A stretch of DNA of 64,000 nt from a virus, in the IMG/VR virus record IMGVR_UViG_3300028822_000274, positions 1-64,000 of that record. One strand, 5' to 3'. The notes below the pieces were generated by a model that saw only the letters and a list, made by a program, of their open reading frames with translations, did no database searches and was not told the origin of the DNA. Position numbers and translations under genes: made by a program. The first letter of the stretch is position 1. Every line of letters begins with the position of its first letter. Of this stretch, positions 30,782 through 40,294 are shown piece after piece.

Positions 30782-31621
30782 ATGACCGACGAGATCCATT
30801 CTATCGATGATTATGTCAGCCAGGATGACGTAGACATCTCTGATGCCGTTCGTTTGCCCGTAGGGTTGGAGGTCAACGGCACCCGTTATCGTGAAGTTGT
30901 TATTGACGAGATGACGGGTGTCGACGACCACAATCTGTCTTCCAAAAAGGTTTCCACAAACGGAGCGAAAGGCGTGTCCATGATTCTGAACCGTTGTATC
31001 CAGGAAGTACCTGGTTATCTCGATCAGAAACGGGATCCGTCCAAGCTTTTCAATCGTTCGTTGGCTCAAAACCTGACTGTGATCGACCGTGATTACCTCA
31101 TCTCCAGGATCTACATGCTTGGCGGCGAGAATGACGTTGTTATGGCCGGTAAATGCCCGAGGTGTGGTGATTCCTGGGAGGAAGATACGAAGCTCAGTGA
31201 CATGGAGGTCATCGAGTGGCCTGAGGACAAACCACTGGAGATCGAATTCGAGCTTCCTGTCGGATTGACGACAGTCAAAGATGGAAAAAGAGTGATCCAC
31301 AAAAAAGGGCGTTTGAGGTTCCCTACTGGAAAAGAGCAAGAGCGTGTCGGAGATCTCGACAGTCCGGCGTCTGCTTTCGATGCCATGTTTGCAGCATGCA
31401 TCGTTGAGCTTGGCGAGTTGGCGTCTGAGGACATCGACCAAACGACCATGAGGAATATGAAGTCGAGGGACCGAAGATACCTCATGCGACACATGCAAGT
31501 TTCGCTTCCTGGTCTTCGCCAGTGGAAAATTGTAAAATGTGAATGTGGTCGGCTGTTCGACATTACCGCTGACCTCACGGCTTTTTTCGATGGGAGGCAG
31601 GAGAGCGGAAACAAGTCCTAA
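30782..31621 (+). CDS. Tail assembly chaperone, zero-frame product
   Basis: 279 aa. ATG 30782 with AGGAG upstream; the 30761 start is rejected. It contains a zinc ribbon (CPRC at about 125-128 and CEC near 257). It lies between tube and tape measure, the chaperone position. Near its end the heptamer T TTT TTC (31582-31588) allows a -1 slip into a second frame that ends at the tape measure start. The short form ends FFDGRQESGNKS. By analogy with lambda gpG/gpGT, the short and long forms would coat the tape measure protein during tail assembly. Confidence 0.75.
   Translation: MTDEIHSIDDYVSQDDVDISDAVRLPVGLEVNGTRYREVVIDEMTGVDDHNLSSKKVSTNGAKGVSMILNRCIQEVPGYLDQKRDPSKLFNRSLAQNLTVIDRDYLISRIYMLGGENDVVMAGKCPRCGDSWEEDTKLSDMEVIEWPEDKPLEIEFELPVGLTTVKDGKRVIHKKGRLRFPTGKEQERVGDLDSPASAFDAMFAACIVELGELASEDIDQTTMRNMKSRDRRYLMRHMQVSLPGLRQWKIVKCECGRLFDITADLTAFFDGRQESGNKS
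31582..31588 (+). other. Programmed -1 ribosomal frameshift site
   Basis: T TTT TTC in the zero frame fits X XXY YYZ. After slipping, reading continues CGA TGG GAG at 31588 and stays open to the TGA at 31759-31761. That frame is open only from 31573, so it has no start of its own. Confidence 0.8.
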
Positions 31622-31761
31622 AGAATCTAGTCGAACAGGTTCACCATCTTGCGACAGCTTACGGATGGACCGAAGATCAGGTTCTGCGCCTCCCAAACAA
31701 ACGGCGGTTGGCCTATTGTACTTTAATCAATAGGGACTGGCGAAAACAACGAGGTACCTGA
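31588..31761 (+). CDS. Frameshift extension of chaperone (DUF6760-like)
   Basis: 57 residues added after the -1 shift, giving a 326-aa fusion. The extension contains ERKQVLKNLVEQVHHLATAYGW followed by LRLPNKRRLAY, the pattern I associate with DUF6760 proteins next to tube and tape measure genes in contractile phages. Its TGA overlaps the tape measure ATG as TGATG at 31759-31763. The extension would be the tape-measure-binding or T-like segment of the chaperone. Confidence 0.78.
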   Translation, partial: RWEAGERKQVLKNLVEQVHHLATAYGWTEDQVLRLPNKRRLAYCTLINRDWRKQRGT

Positions 31762-34559
31762 TGCCCCTTTCTCTCAGCGGAACCGGTGGTAGCAACATGA
31801 TGATGGGTATTCAAATGCACATGAGTACTCAGGGTGTTGTTACCGGCGCAACTCTAGTCAATCAAAAAATGGAGAATATCGGCAAAACGGCCAGGAGAAC
31901 GGCTCGTAATATCGATGCGACCTCTGAATCAGTCCACGAAATGGGCCAAGCGTATCTCCAGGCATCAGCGAGTCTGGCTGCGTTTGGGTTTGGGATTCGA
32001 CAAATAGGCGTTTCGATTTTCGAGGGTTTCACTAAGCCTATTGTTGATGCCGCCTCCAAATATGAAACCGCCATGTCTCGCATGCAGTTTGCGACGAATG
32101 CGACAGAAAGAGAGATGGCGGATCTGGACAGGACTATGATTCGCGTTGGTTTGGAGACAATTGAAACTCCTGCCAGTGCCGCTGAGGCGTTTCGTAGTTT
32201 GAGGACTGCTGGTCTTGAAACTAACGAAGCACTCGCTCTTCTGCCCAAGACAGTTCAGATGGTGACTGGCGCTGCCGGTATGATGGGGATGGATCAGGCC
32301 GTTCGTGCGACTGTTGCGACGGTTAAAAAATTCCAACATACCGGAGCGTCCTTCACCAAGCTAATGGATGACATCGCACAGGCGACACGTGAGACAGCGT
32401 TGCAGTGGGAAGATATGCCTGTGTTCATCAACGCACTTCGTGATGCTCCTATGAGACTTCGGGCGACTACGGCAGAAATGCTGGCACTTGGTGGTGTGAT
32501 GAAGGCCGGTGGTATGCAGTCTGCGCAGGCCGGTCAGGCGATTTCGATTTTCGCGAACAAGCTGATCACGAACTCACGTAAAATTAATGCCGTCATGGCC
32601 AAGGGCGGCCTGGCAAAAGAAGATTTCTTCGCGATGGACCCGAAGAATTTACGACGAAGAATGATCATGCTCCAGAAATTCGGTGTCGAAATGTTCGATG
32701 TCGCTGGCAAGCTGAAACCACTGAAGCAGATTCTAGTTGAGGTCATAACGAGATCTCAGGAGCTTGCGAAAGTCAGTGACGAGGAGGCTCTGACGACAAT
32801 CAGTGGCGTGTTCGGAGAAAAAGCGGGTTCAATGATCTCCATGCTCCAGCAGCTATCTAAAAACGGAATTGATGCTGGGCAAGCCATGTCAAAGCTGATC
32901 AATTCTGTGGATAAGTCAGCAGGAGCAATGGAAAAAGCAGAAAAGGCTTTCCTCAATACTTCAGAAGGTATCAACAAACTCATTGAAGGTACCCAACAAA
33001 CGATTCAGCTCCTTCTAGGAAGGACCGTTCTTCCTCTCTATGCAGACCTTTTGGTCATAATGAAATCTGTGCTGAATTCATTCTTATCTTTTGTCGAGAA
33101 TCACCCAGCTGTCGCTCGTGCACTCACTGTCATAACAATAGGGATAGGTGCATTGGCAGTAGCATTCGGAACACTGCTTCTTGTTCTTGCTGGAACACTG
33201 TTTTACACACAAATCCTTGGTCCTGCTTTGCTTGCGATTGGTGGTCCTGCTGCAGCGGTTGCTTTAGGTCTTACGGCAATACAAGCTGCTATGGCTCCTC
33301 TTGCTGTTATGGGTGCTGTGGTAGCCGGTGTATTTGTTGCTATGTTTGCTGCTTTCAAGTTGTTTGATCATGTAATGACGTCACAGACTGATGCCGTTGC
33401 GATAACGATCAGAAATTTCTTCAACGACATCAAGTTGATCGCTCAGGGTGTTATGGAATGGTGGAACGGAAAGGGCGGACCGAACTCGATGAAACTGTTC
33501 GAGCAACTTGAAGAACGAGAGCTTACCGGAATAGTCGGGGCTTTACTCCAGTTTAAGGAAAGAATAGTCAGTTTGTTTTCTGGCATTTGGCAGGGGGTTA
33601 AAGATGCGTTTTCTCCTTTGTTGGCTGCCATCAGGGGTGTTTGGTGGGCGGTAGGGTTCTTGTTCGATAGAGTAAATTCCTTGTTCCGTCTATTTGATAC
33701 GAGCGACATCAGAGATCAGCTGCCTAAGTGGGAAGCTCTGGGTAGAGTCATAGGATGGATCGCTGGGACTGTTTTAGTTCTATTCATAGCTAAAACAGTA
33801 GCTGCAACTGTGGCTCAGGCTGCACTTGGTGTTGTTATGTTGGTCACGAATATCAAAACAATAGCTCTTGCTGCAGCAGTAATTGCCTTGGGGTATGCGT
33901 ACGTGTGGGCCTTAAAGAAAGCTGATTCATTTGGCGAAAAACTTGGCCCGTGGATGTATGACATGATTGATAAAGCACAGATCGCTGGCGCAAAAATGCA
34001 GCACAAAATAGGCGATCTTGGCAGATTTGTTGTGGCTTGGTTCAAGGAAGGGTTTACTGAAGGATGGGATCAGTTTGTAAGCTGGCTTTTGAAGCAAGCC
34101 GAATATGTAATTACTTTGTTAAAATCGCATATAGGATTGGCTAGTTCTGAAGATGTTGACAAGGCTTTTAAAAAAGCTGCCGGTAAAGCGATGTATGCGC
34201 CAAAATATGGCACAGAAAGAATTGCGGAACTTACAGTAAAGGAACATTACGGTGTGCCAAACGCAGCCGAAATGAAAAACGAAGCCATGCGAGCCGAGAC
34301 TGCTTATGCTTATGCTCGCTCAAAGGGCGTTAAATTAGAAAAGCCTGATAGAGGTTCTATCGACTACTCTCTTGAGTCTGGTGGCCATCGTGAATGGGGT
34401 GATTACCATAAAAACCACAAAATAGAAAACGTCAACATCACAATACAGGGCGATGTAACACGAGATAACGCCAAGCATTTTGCTGACAAGGTTTCCGATG
34501 CCATGTATTCCAAAATGGAGCAGGAATGGGAACTTGGCTATTCTGTCATGGAGGAGTAG
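31761..34559 (+). CDS. Tape measure protein
   Basis: 932 aa. It starts by TGATG overlap with the chaperone extension. The N-terminal part (residues about 70-330) matches TP901/PhageMin tape measures: MSRMQFATNATE, TAGLETNEALALLP, AVRATVATVKKF. Strongly hydrophobic stretches (about 448-543 and 663-705) are membrane-active segments typical of the family. The C-terminus ends in a charged beta/helix region (ENVNITIQGDVTRDNAKHF). It sets tail length, which at ~1.5 angstrom per residue suggests roughly 140 nm, and helps DNA entry. Confidence 0.92.
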   Translation: MPLSLSGTGGSNMMMGIQMHMSTQGVVTGATLVNQKMENIGKTARRTARNIDATSESVHEMGQAYLQASASLAAFGFGIRQIGVSIFEGFTKPIVDAASKYETAMSRMQFATNATEREMADLDRTMIRVGLETIETPASAAEAFRSLRTAGLETNEALALLPKTVQMVTGAAGMMGMDQAVRATVATVKKFQHTGASFTKLMDDIAQATRETALQWEDMPVFINALRDAPMRLRATTAEMLALGGVMKAGGMQSAQAGQAISIFANKLITNSRKINAVMAKGGLAKEDFFAMDPKNLRRRMIMLQKFGVEMFDVAGKLKPLKQILVEVITRSQELAKVSDEEALTTISGVFGEKAGSMISMLQQLSKNGIDAGQAMSKLINSVDKSAGAMEKAEKAFLNTSEGINKLIEGTQQTIQLLLGRTVLPLYADLLVIMKSVLNSFLSFVENHPAVARALTVITIGIGALAVAFGTLLLVLAGTLFYTQILGPALLAIGGPAAAVALGLTAIQAAMAPLAVMGAVVAGVFVAMFAAFKLFDHVMTSQTDAVAITIRNFFNDIKLIAQGVMEWWNGKGGPNSMKLFEQLEERELTGIVGALLQFKERIVSLFSGIWQGVKDAFSPLLAAIRGVWWAVGFLFDRVNSLFRLFDTSDIRDQLPKWEALGRVIGWIAGTVLVLFIAKTVAATVAQAALGVVMLVTNIKTIALAAAVIALGYAYVWALKKADSFGEKLGPWMYDMIDKAQIAGAKMQHKIGDLGRFVVAWFKEGFTEGWDQFVSWLLKQAEYVITLLKSHIGLASSEDVDKAFKKAAGKAMYAPKYGTERIAELTVKEHYGVPNAAEMKNEAMRAETAYAYARSKGVKLEKPDRGSIDYSLESGGHREWGDYHKNHKIENVNITIQGDVTRDNAKHFADKVSDAMYSKMEQEWELGYSVMEE

Positions 34560-35108
34560 ATGAGTTACTCAGGTAGACCACTAAAAAAGGGTTGGCTTGG
34601 CAGGATTAGAAACGGTGAATTAGACGGTTTCTATGATTTTCAATACAACCCGACGGACTTTACTGAGTCGGTGAATCCTCAATACTCAATGGTAGACCCT
34701 CCCGGGTCTCCAATGCCTACTGCCGTTTTTAAATCTTTATCCAATGATGAAGTTGCATTCCGGCTTTTGCTTGATGCCACAGATCCTTATTACGACGAGC
34801 AGCTAGGGATATGGGCTCAGCAGGCATTCCTAGAAAGCCTCGCTCGTCCTGAACTCGAAACATACATGGAAGGCCTCGGTCAGTTTGTTCCGCCGCCTCG
34901 TGTTGTCCTCGGTTTAGGGCCTAGAATTTGGGATTGTGTTCTCACTAACTATTCTTTCCGTACTATTCGGTGGAATCGGGAAATGATTCCTACACGTGGT
35001 TTTGCAGATGTTGCATTCAAAACAGTATTTGTCGATTTCGACACGATAACTGGCCAGTATCAAGAGCTTCTTGTTTATAGAGATATGGCAGAGCTAAAAG
35101 GAGCGTAA
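34560..35108 (+). CDS. Tube-initiator / baseplate hub-associated protein
   Basis: 182 aa, start abutting the tape measure stop. The N-terminus (DGFYDFQYNPTDFTESVNPQYSM) is the QYNP-type opening common in contractile injection system tube-adaptor proteins that pair with LysM proteins. The rest is beta-rich. It precedes the LysM gene and hub, the standard order. Confidence 0.65.
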   Translation: MSYSGRPLKKGWLGRIRNGELDGFYDFQYNPTDFTESVNPQYSMVDPPGSPMPTAVFKSLSNDEVAFRLLLDATDPYYDEQLGIWAQQAFLESLARPELETYMEGLGQFVPPPRVVLGLGPRIWDCVLTNYSFRTIRWNREMIPTRGFADVAFKTVFVDFDTITGQYQELLVYRDMAELKGA

Positions 35109-35405
35109 ATGACGATTTTCTCTGGATCTAGGTATCGGATAGAAAAACCGATTCAAGTTCAAACAGCTGAAGGAACGAGTATTTGCCATAAGCTCAGGAA
35201 AACAACAGTTGAACCGCCTTTGGGTTCAAAAAGATACACTACAAAAGCGGGGGACACGTTAGAGTCGTTGGCCTTCGAACGCTACGGAAACGCGAATAAG
35301 TGGTACATCATAGCTGATGTCAATCCACATGTTTTCTGGATGTTCGATTTGATGGCTGGCCAGGACATCATCATTCCACCGAAATCATACGCGGAGCTTG
35401 GTTAA
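35109..35405 (+). CDS. LysM baseplate protein (gp53-like)
   Basis: 98 aa. Residues about 38-90 form one LysM (YTTKAGDTLESLAFERYG...DLMAGQDIIIPP). Such small LysM proteins join hub and wedge in contractile baseplates (T4 gp53, P2 gpX-like). It ends by overlap with the hub gene start. Confidence 0.85.
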   Translation: MTIFSGSRYRIEKPIQVQTAEGTSICHKLRKTTVEPPLGSKRYTTKAGDTLESLAFERYGNANKWYIIADVNPHVFWMFDLMAGQDIIIPPKSYAELG

Positions 35406-36817
35406 TGAATGCAGTTAAATTCCCTCTTATGGCATTTTGGGTTGCTGGGAAAGAGTTATCCTCAAGCGCTATGAGAAACATTCTCAACATTTCTCTAACG
35501 TACAGAGAGAAGAAAGCTTCTGATGGCACTGTTATTTTCAGTGACCCTGATTTTGAGCTTGCGTCATCTCAGGTCTTCAAGAAAGGGCGCAGTTTTGCAT
35601 TTTTATTGGGGTGGGCTAACGAGGCGAAGCCTTGTGGCCCATTCATAGTTAAGAAGTACTCTATCGACGCCGGGTCAGATGGGATGCCAAAATTTATACT
35701 ATCTTTTCAGGACCTGTCTCACAAATTGAACAAGAAGCAGAAAACGAAAAAACATCTCGGAAAACCTGCTCAAATCATAAAAAAGATTGCTGAGGAAAAT
35801 GATCTTGGGTACGACATCCAGAGTATCGAAGCTCTTGAGTTCACAGATTCTTTTCCTTTGATGCAAGCCCACATGACAGACGCACACCTTATCCAGTGGC
35901 TGGCGAATAAATACGGATACGTTTGGGGTCTTGAAGGACAAACATTGGTTTTCCGCAGACCTGAAAATGATGATGACGCTGGCAGGCAAACTGAGGTTCC
36001 TGTTTTGTCATACCGTATTCATGGCGCATCAATGTCGAGTTTTTCGTGCGAAGTTAAGTTCGCCAGCAAAGGTAAGAGAAAAAATGCTACGCAGAAGAGT
36101 TCTGGCATAGATGTTTTGACAGATGCTCCATTGAAGAATCAATCTATAGCAGCCATAGATACCGTAAAAGATTCAATACGTGAGGTTGTTCCACAGATTG
36201 GCCAGGCGATTGAAGGTGCATTTTCTGGTAGTGAAGCTGCACAAACAGATAAAGAAAAGCCATATAGCGGTAAGGTTAAAAATTTTGATGCTCCGACTGG
36301 TTTTTGGAGTGAGACCGAATTAGGGTCTGCCATATCCGATGCCATTGGCACAGATGAAAAAGATGAGGAATCTGGCGGTGACACTAAGAGCAGAGAAGAG
36401 GCTCTTAGGGAGTCTGCTGGTGTCCTATCGAGGTCGACTGAAATAATAGAAGCATCAGTTCAGCCGAGACTGGCCTCCATGAAGTACCGTCCGGGTGCAT
36501 CTGTGATTCTCGCTGGTTTAGGTCCTAGATTCAGCGGTAAATATCGCATTACCGAAGTCAGACATGTGTATGGGGAAAATTCGTTTACGACAACTTTGTC
36601 TGTCGTTAAACGTGATTTTGGTCCTTCAGGAAAAGACAGGGAAAAAATAGGTGACGCTGCCGAACAGCCTGAAAACATACCAGGCAACGAAGACACAAGT
36701 ACGAAGCCCCCCTCTAAGGATTTTTATGATGATTATAAAGATTTTGGCCTTGGTACGGGGCAATGGTCAACCAGAAGAGAAAAGCGAAAAAAGATCGACG
36801 GAGTAGATGATGTTTAA
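35405..36817 (+). CDS. Baseplate hub protein (gpD/gp27-like)
   Basis: 470 aa, overlapping the LysM stop. The order (GPFIVKKYSIDAG, FQDLSHKLNKKQK, AQIIKKIAEENDLGY, a WLANKYGYVWGLEGQTLVF segment) is that of phage late control D / VgrG N-terminal hub proteins. A C-terminal extension of about 200 residues is acidic and Lys-rich. Forms the trimeric hub under the tube and holds the spike encoded next. Confidence 0.82.
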   Translation: MNAVKFPLMAFWVAGKELSSSAMRNILNISLTYREKKASDGTVIFSDPDFELASSQVFKKGRSFAFLLGWANEAKPCGPFIVKKYSIDAGSDGMPKFILSFQDLSHKLNKKQKTKKHLGKPAQIIKKIAEENDLGYDIQSIEALEFTDSFPLMQAHMTDAHLIQWLANKYGYVWGLEGQTLVFRRPENDDDAGRQTEVPVLSYRIHGASMSSFSCEVKFASKGKRKNATQKSSGIDVLTDAPLKNQSIAAIDTVKDSIREVVPQIGQAIEGAFSGSEAAQTDKEKPYSGKVKNFDAPTGFWSETELGSAISDAIGTDEKDEESGGDTKSREEALRESAGVLSRSTEIIEASVQPRLASMKYRPGASVILAGLGPRFSGKYRITEVRHVYGENSFTTTLSVVKRDFGPSGKDREKIGDAAEQPENIPGNEDTSTKPPSKDFYDDYKDFGLGTGQWSTRREKRKKIDGVDDV

Positions 36818-37517
36818 CCCGGAATTCAGGGATCGTTTTTCTGGTCGGTATTTCGGAAAATACCGTGCTTACGTGACCGACATTGATGACCCAAAACAGT
36901 TGGGTAGGGTCAAAGCTAAGGTCCCTGAAGTCCTCGGGGATGACGAGGAGATAGGGTGGGCTTTGCCTGCTCCCGTGACTGGCGGTGCTCCGAATGTCGG
37001 TGATATGTGGATTCCGAATGTCGGCAATTTCGTGTGGATCGAATTTGAGTCTGGGAGTCCTGAATATCCTGTTTGGTCGCCTGGTCCTTGGGCGATACGT
37101 GATGGCGGAAGCATGACCCCTAAGCATTCTCGCGGCGAAAAAGATCTGACGGATTATTCTGTTCGCGAAGCTGGGAATGCTCCTCCCTCCCAATTTTCTG
37201 GCTCTTATACTCGCGTTCGTTCCATCCAGAGTGACGATGGTTCTTTTTTGGAGTTTGACGCTACGTCGGGGCAGGAAAGGGTTCAATTATCACATCGATC
37301 TGGCTCAAGACTTGAGTTCACGGCAGATGGTGGTGTCCAGGAAGTAGGTATTGCCGGTGTCAGGAAGATGGTAACCGGTAACTACAACCTACAAGCTGGT
37401 TCAGAAGAGCGTCTCATACTCGGCGAGAAGAATCTTAGGGTTGAGGGTATAACGAGCGAGGAATATGTCGGCAATAACGAGCGAGGAATATGTCGGCAAT
37501 GTGTCGAGGGCATATAA
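36807..37517 (+). pseudogene. Baseplate spike, N-terminal part (frameshifted gene)
   Basis: 236 aa. Residues about 15-100 are the OB-fold of gpV/gp5-type spikes (YRAYVTDIDDPKQLGRVKAKV...GWALPAPVTGG...VWIEFESGSPEYPVW). Reading then continues through beta repeats until a 25-bp tandem duplication (37450-37499) shifts the frame, and translation ends 18 bases later with unrelated residues. Removing one repeat copy would join it to the next frame as one 448-aa spike. It could be decayed, phase-variable or an assembly artefact. The ribosome binding site is GGAG before ATG 36807/36810. Confidence 0.75.
37450..37499 (+). repeat. 25-bp perfect tandem duplication splitting spike gene
   Basis: Two identical adjacent 25-base units, 37450-37474 and 37475-37499, both containing GAGGAATATGTCGGC. 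Because 25 is not a multiple of 3, the spike frame is broken here. Confidence 0.95.
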
Positions 37518-38178
37518 TGCTGTGTCTGAGGCAGGGAGCAGTTATTCGTCCTCCTGGGAGGGATCACATGAGGTATCTTGTGACGGCGGTTATTCTGTTG
37601 GATCTGCTGGAAATGGTTCGCTGTCTTTTGCTGGCCAGCTTGCTGTTTTCACTGGTTCGAATGTTCAGTTAACGGCTCTCGAATCGATAGATATGATCGC
37701 TTCTGCTGCCACGACAGGGGAAGTCCCTCGCGGACCTCTGGCACTTCCGGCGATGACTTTGCATGGATTCAATGGTCTTGTGAGTCTTAAGGCGACTGAT
37801 GTGACTGGGCTGGCCAAGGTCTGTTCACTCGAACACAATCCTACGACACTGGGGACAGCATCATCGACGTGGCAGGTTGCGCTTGGCGCTGTTCCGAGCG
37901 GGAAAATAGAGCTGGTGGACACACCCGCTACTCCAGCCACACCGAACGTGATGCTGGGGTCTGGAGCACTGAAACAACCTGTGCCAATGGGCGACAACGT
38001 GGTTCAGCTTATATCAAATATTTGGACGTTTTTATTGACTCACACGCACCCATCAGGTGTTGGGCCTACAGGTCCGTCTGCTGAATTGGCGGCTGCTTCA
38101 CCAACGATAGATCCTGTTCTTTCTGCTCCAGCGGGTTCTCCGAATGCTCTCAAATCCATGTACACGGTTACATCATGA
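37465..38178 (+). pseudogene. Baseplate spike, C-terminal part (frameshifted gene)
   Basis: 237 aa, open from ATG 37465 inside the first repeat, with GAGG 3 bases upstream, so independent initiation is imaginable. Content: beta-rich shaft followed by LLTHTHPSG, the His-x-His tip motif typical of spike proteins that bind iron at the apex. It is the natural continuation of the 36807 gene once a repeat copy is removed. Its stop overlaps the next gene (ATGA). Confidence 0.75.
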
Positions 38179-38681
38179 GTATGATAGCCGCCAGACCGAT
38201 ATTCATCTCGAATCTCGTTAGACTGTGGGAGGTAACAAAGCCCGACAGCTATGTGGACACCTGCGATGAGATAGAAGATTTTTGGACGAATGCTCGTGTT
38301 ACTGGTTTCGAGGCAGCGGCAGGTCCAGTGTTTGTACCCCAGGTCACGTATACGCCTATGGCTGTGCTGTCTGTTCCTGGTGGCACTGCAGCTGGAGCGG
38401 CCGGGCAGATTGAAAATGCGTTGACGATGTTGTGTATTTCTTCCGTCTTCACTGTCATCCCTCCATCAGTTTCTACGCCTCCGCCAGTACCTATTCCAGG
38501 TGGACCAGCCACACCAGGGCTTTTGACAACGAATTTGACCTCGATTTTTATTTCTGGGGCGCAAGGGTCTATTGCGAGTCCTGCTAATTCTGCGGCAAAA
38601 GCCATCGCGAATTTTTTGAGTGGGTGGCAAATTGTAGTTGCCGTTCCTCCAGCAGCCGGTTCTCCGGTACCGATAATTTGA
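38175..38681 (+). CDS. Hypothetical baseplate-region protein (168 aa)
   Basis: Starts by ATGA overlap with the spike fragment. Pro/Ala/Gly-rich, with weak hydrophobic strands and a PPSVSTPPPVPIPGG linker. No helices or catalytic motif. Given its location between spike and wedge genes it may be a baseplate or spike-tip accessory protein, but no family is recognised. Confidence 0.6.
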   Translation: MSMIAARPIFISNLVRLWEVTKPDSYVDTCDEIEDFWTNARVTGFEAAAGPVFVPQVTYTPMAVLSVPGGTAAGAAGQIENALTMLCISSVFTVIPPSVSTPPPVPIPGGPATPGLLTTNLTSIFISGAQGSIASPANSAAKAIANFLSGWQIVVAVPPAAGSPVPII

Positions 38682-38686
38682 TCGCC

Positions 38687-39004
38687 ATGGTTTGGGATTT
38701 AACAAAAAAACACGCAGAAAAACACGATTTGGCCTCTTGCGATCCTGCTGCTATTCAGAAATGGAAAGAAGATCTTCTTCCTAAAATAAAAGAAGCAACA
38801 AAAAACACTGATATTAAGCAAAAGCTTGAGGCCTTATCAGAAGCTTGTTTTTTGTTTTCATCGCAAATGGCGTATGATTCTGCTATGAAAACACGTGCTC
38901 TTGTAACAGTGATGAAGCATAGACACGGGTTGACAGACGAGGAGATAGAAAAATGCCTAACTGGATCAGCTTCGACCCTTCGGATCTCTACCCGCAAGAA
39001 ATAG
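38687..39004 (+). CDS. Hypothetical helical protein (105 aa)
   Basis: ATG 38687 is the first start after the previous stop; the GTG at 38624 overlaps that gene and is rejected. Charged and helical, rich in Lys/Glu/Ala, with three Cys but no paired motif. Overlaps the next gene by 52 bases. Could be a baseplate assembly factor. Confidence 0.55.
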   Translation: MVWDLTKKHAEKHDLASCDPAAIQKWKEDLLPKIKEATKNTDIKQKLEALSEACFLFSSQMAYDSAMKTRALVTVMKHRHGLTDEEIEKCLTGSASTLRISTRKK

Positions 39005-39912
39005 ATGACGCGTTAGGCGGATTCAGTACAGTAGTAAGCACGTTATCTTCTGCGCTGGATACTCTTGGGGACATAATTGATGTAATATCTGCTTTTGCTG
39101 GCGGAATTGATGACATAAATGCAGCGATAATAGAAGCGGTCCAGGATTTGATTGTGAGTATCACTCAACAATTGACACAGACCGGCGTTTTTCAGCTTTT
39201 TCATACATCTCCTTCTGTTTCTTACACTCTCCCACCAAGACAGTGGCTTGCCGATGTTGCTGCGTCTCTCACCGATAGGATGGACGAGAGAAGGCCTATA
39301 TTGGTTGATGAAAGCGCTTATGTCGGGGCTGTTGTGGTATTGGCTACATCAGAAAATTTAAAAGATTTATTTACTGATTATTACAACCTCTCACAGTTGT
39401 TCCAGAGAAGGATTGCTAGACTTTCCCAAATAAATAATTGGCCTGTTGTCGGCCAGGAGTTTACTGTTGAGGAAGGTGTGGGTAGGGAACCAAATTGGAA
39501 TTCAAAAAAGGTTGTCGATATAATACCGAGGCTCGGCGAAATAACAGAAAAGATGCTCGGGTTTGCTAATTCGATCTCAGGGCCAGCGTCCTCGTCTGAT
39601 CTTTATGGAAACTTTGCTGACATGTTGTCTGCAAAAGCTTCCTATCTCACAAACTTTGTTTCTGACATAGAAGATATACTCAATGCAATCTCTATCGTGT
39701 TGAATTTTGATGGGGCTTACGTTCTTCCAATTTACGGTCAAGGAGATGCAGACTGGCTAAAAACACAGTTATTAAATTCTAGTGGTGGCCCACTTGACGC
39801 TGAAGATGCTAATTACTCTATGGGAGCAATGCTTTTATCGACAGGAGCAACGACAACACCTGCGGATACGTTGTTTTCGTTGTTTGGTTTGGCCACGGAG
39901 GTGACGCCATGA
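38953..39912 (+). CDS. Hypothetical baseplate-region protein (319 aa)
   Basis: ATG 38953 with GAGGAG about 12 bases upstream. Residues 20-75 are hydrophobic helices with a GG turn (STLSSALDTLGDIIDVISAFAGG), the middle is mixed, and the C-terminus is Ser/Gly/Thr-rich. Nothing specific is recognised. The gene order (spike, X, X, gp25-like) suggests a baseplate component, perhaps wedge- or hub-bound. Confidence 0.65.
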   Translation: MPNWISFDPSDLYPQEIDDALGGFSTVVSTLSSALDTLGDIIDVISAFAGGIDDINAAIIEAVQDLIVSITQQLTQTGVFQLFHTSPSVSYTLPPRQWLADVAASLTDRMDERRPILVDESAYVGAVVVLATSENLKDLFTDYYNLSQLFQRRIARLSQINNWPVVGQEFTVEEGVGREPNWNSKKVVDIIPRLGEITEKMLGFANSISGPASSSDLYGNFADMLSAKASYLTNFVSDIEDILNAISIVLNFDGAYVLPIYGQGDADWLKTQLLNSSGGPLDAEDANYSMGAMLLSTGATTTPADTLFSLFGLATEVTP

Positions 39913-40286
39913 CAATTTATCCGAGCGGGATAAAATTTCCATTCACTTTTGTTAGTGCGGGTGGAGTAGGAAAAGCAGATAATGGAGACAAAGTTCTTGC
40001 TAATTTAAAAGCACTAATTTTGTCTAAAATAAATGAACGTCTCATAAGAAAGAGTGTTGGGACGATAGGTTATTCACGTGTTTTCAAATCAGCTCATGCG
40101 ACGACATTAGAACCTGTAAAACATTTGATTAGGCAGGCAATAGTGAAGTTTGAGCCAAGAGCTGTTGGGGTAACAATCGACTTTAGGTCACAAGATGATA
40201 GAGCTGGCTCTAAGGTCATAGCAGATGTGGCTTTCATTTTTAAAAACACAGGGGAACCTGTTAAGATGAGTTTGGAACTGGATTAG
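39909..40286 (+). CDS. Baseplate wedge protein (gp25/gpW-like)
   Basis: 125 aa, ATGA overlap at 39909. Contains LKALILSKINERLIRKSVGTIGY and a C-terminal QAIVKFEPRAVGVTIDF, where EPR is the hallmark of T4 gp25 / P2 gpW. It nucleates the first sheath ring at the baseplate. Directly precedes gpJ-like, as in P2-like orders. Confidence 0.8.
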   Translation: MTIYPSGIKFPFTFVSAGGVGKADNGDKVLANLKALILSKINERLIRKSVGTIGYSRVFKSAHATTLEPVKHLIRQAIVKFEPRAVGVTIDFRSQDDRAGSKVIADVAFIFKNTGEPVKMSLELD

Positions 40287-40294
40287 GAGGACAC

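Noticed and set aside
30779-31696. 305-codon minus-strand frame over the chaperone
   Set aside because: Antisense shadow of a high-GC third-position gene; no upstream signals.
31539-31733. Separate + strand frame at the chaperone end
   Set aside because: The third frame there is Ser/Arg-rich and motif-free; the -1 frame with the slippery site explains the coding signal.
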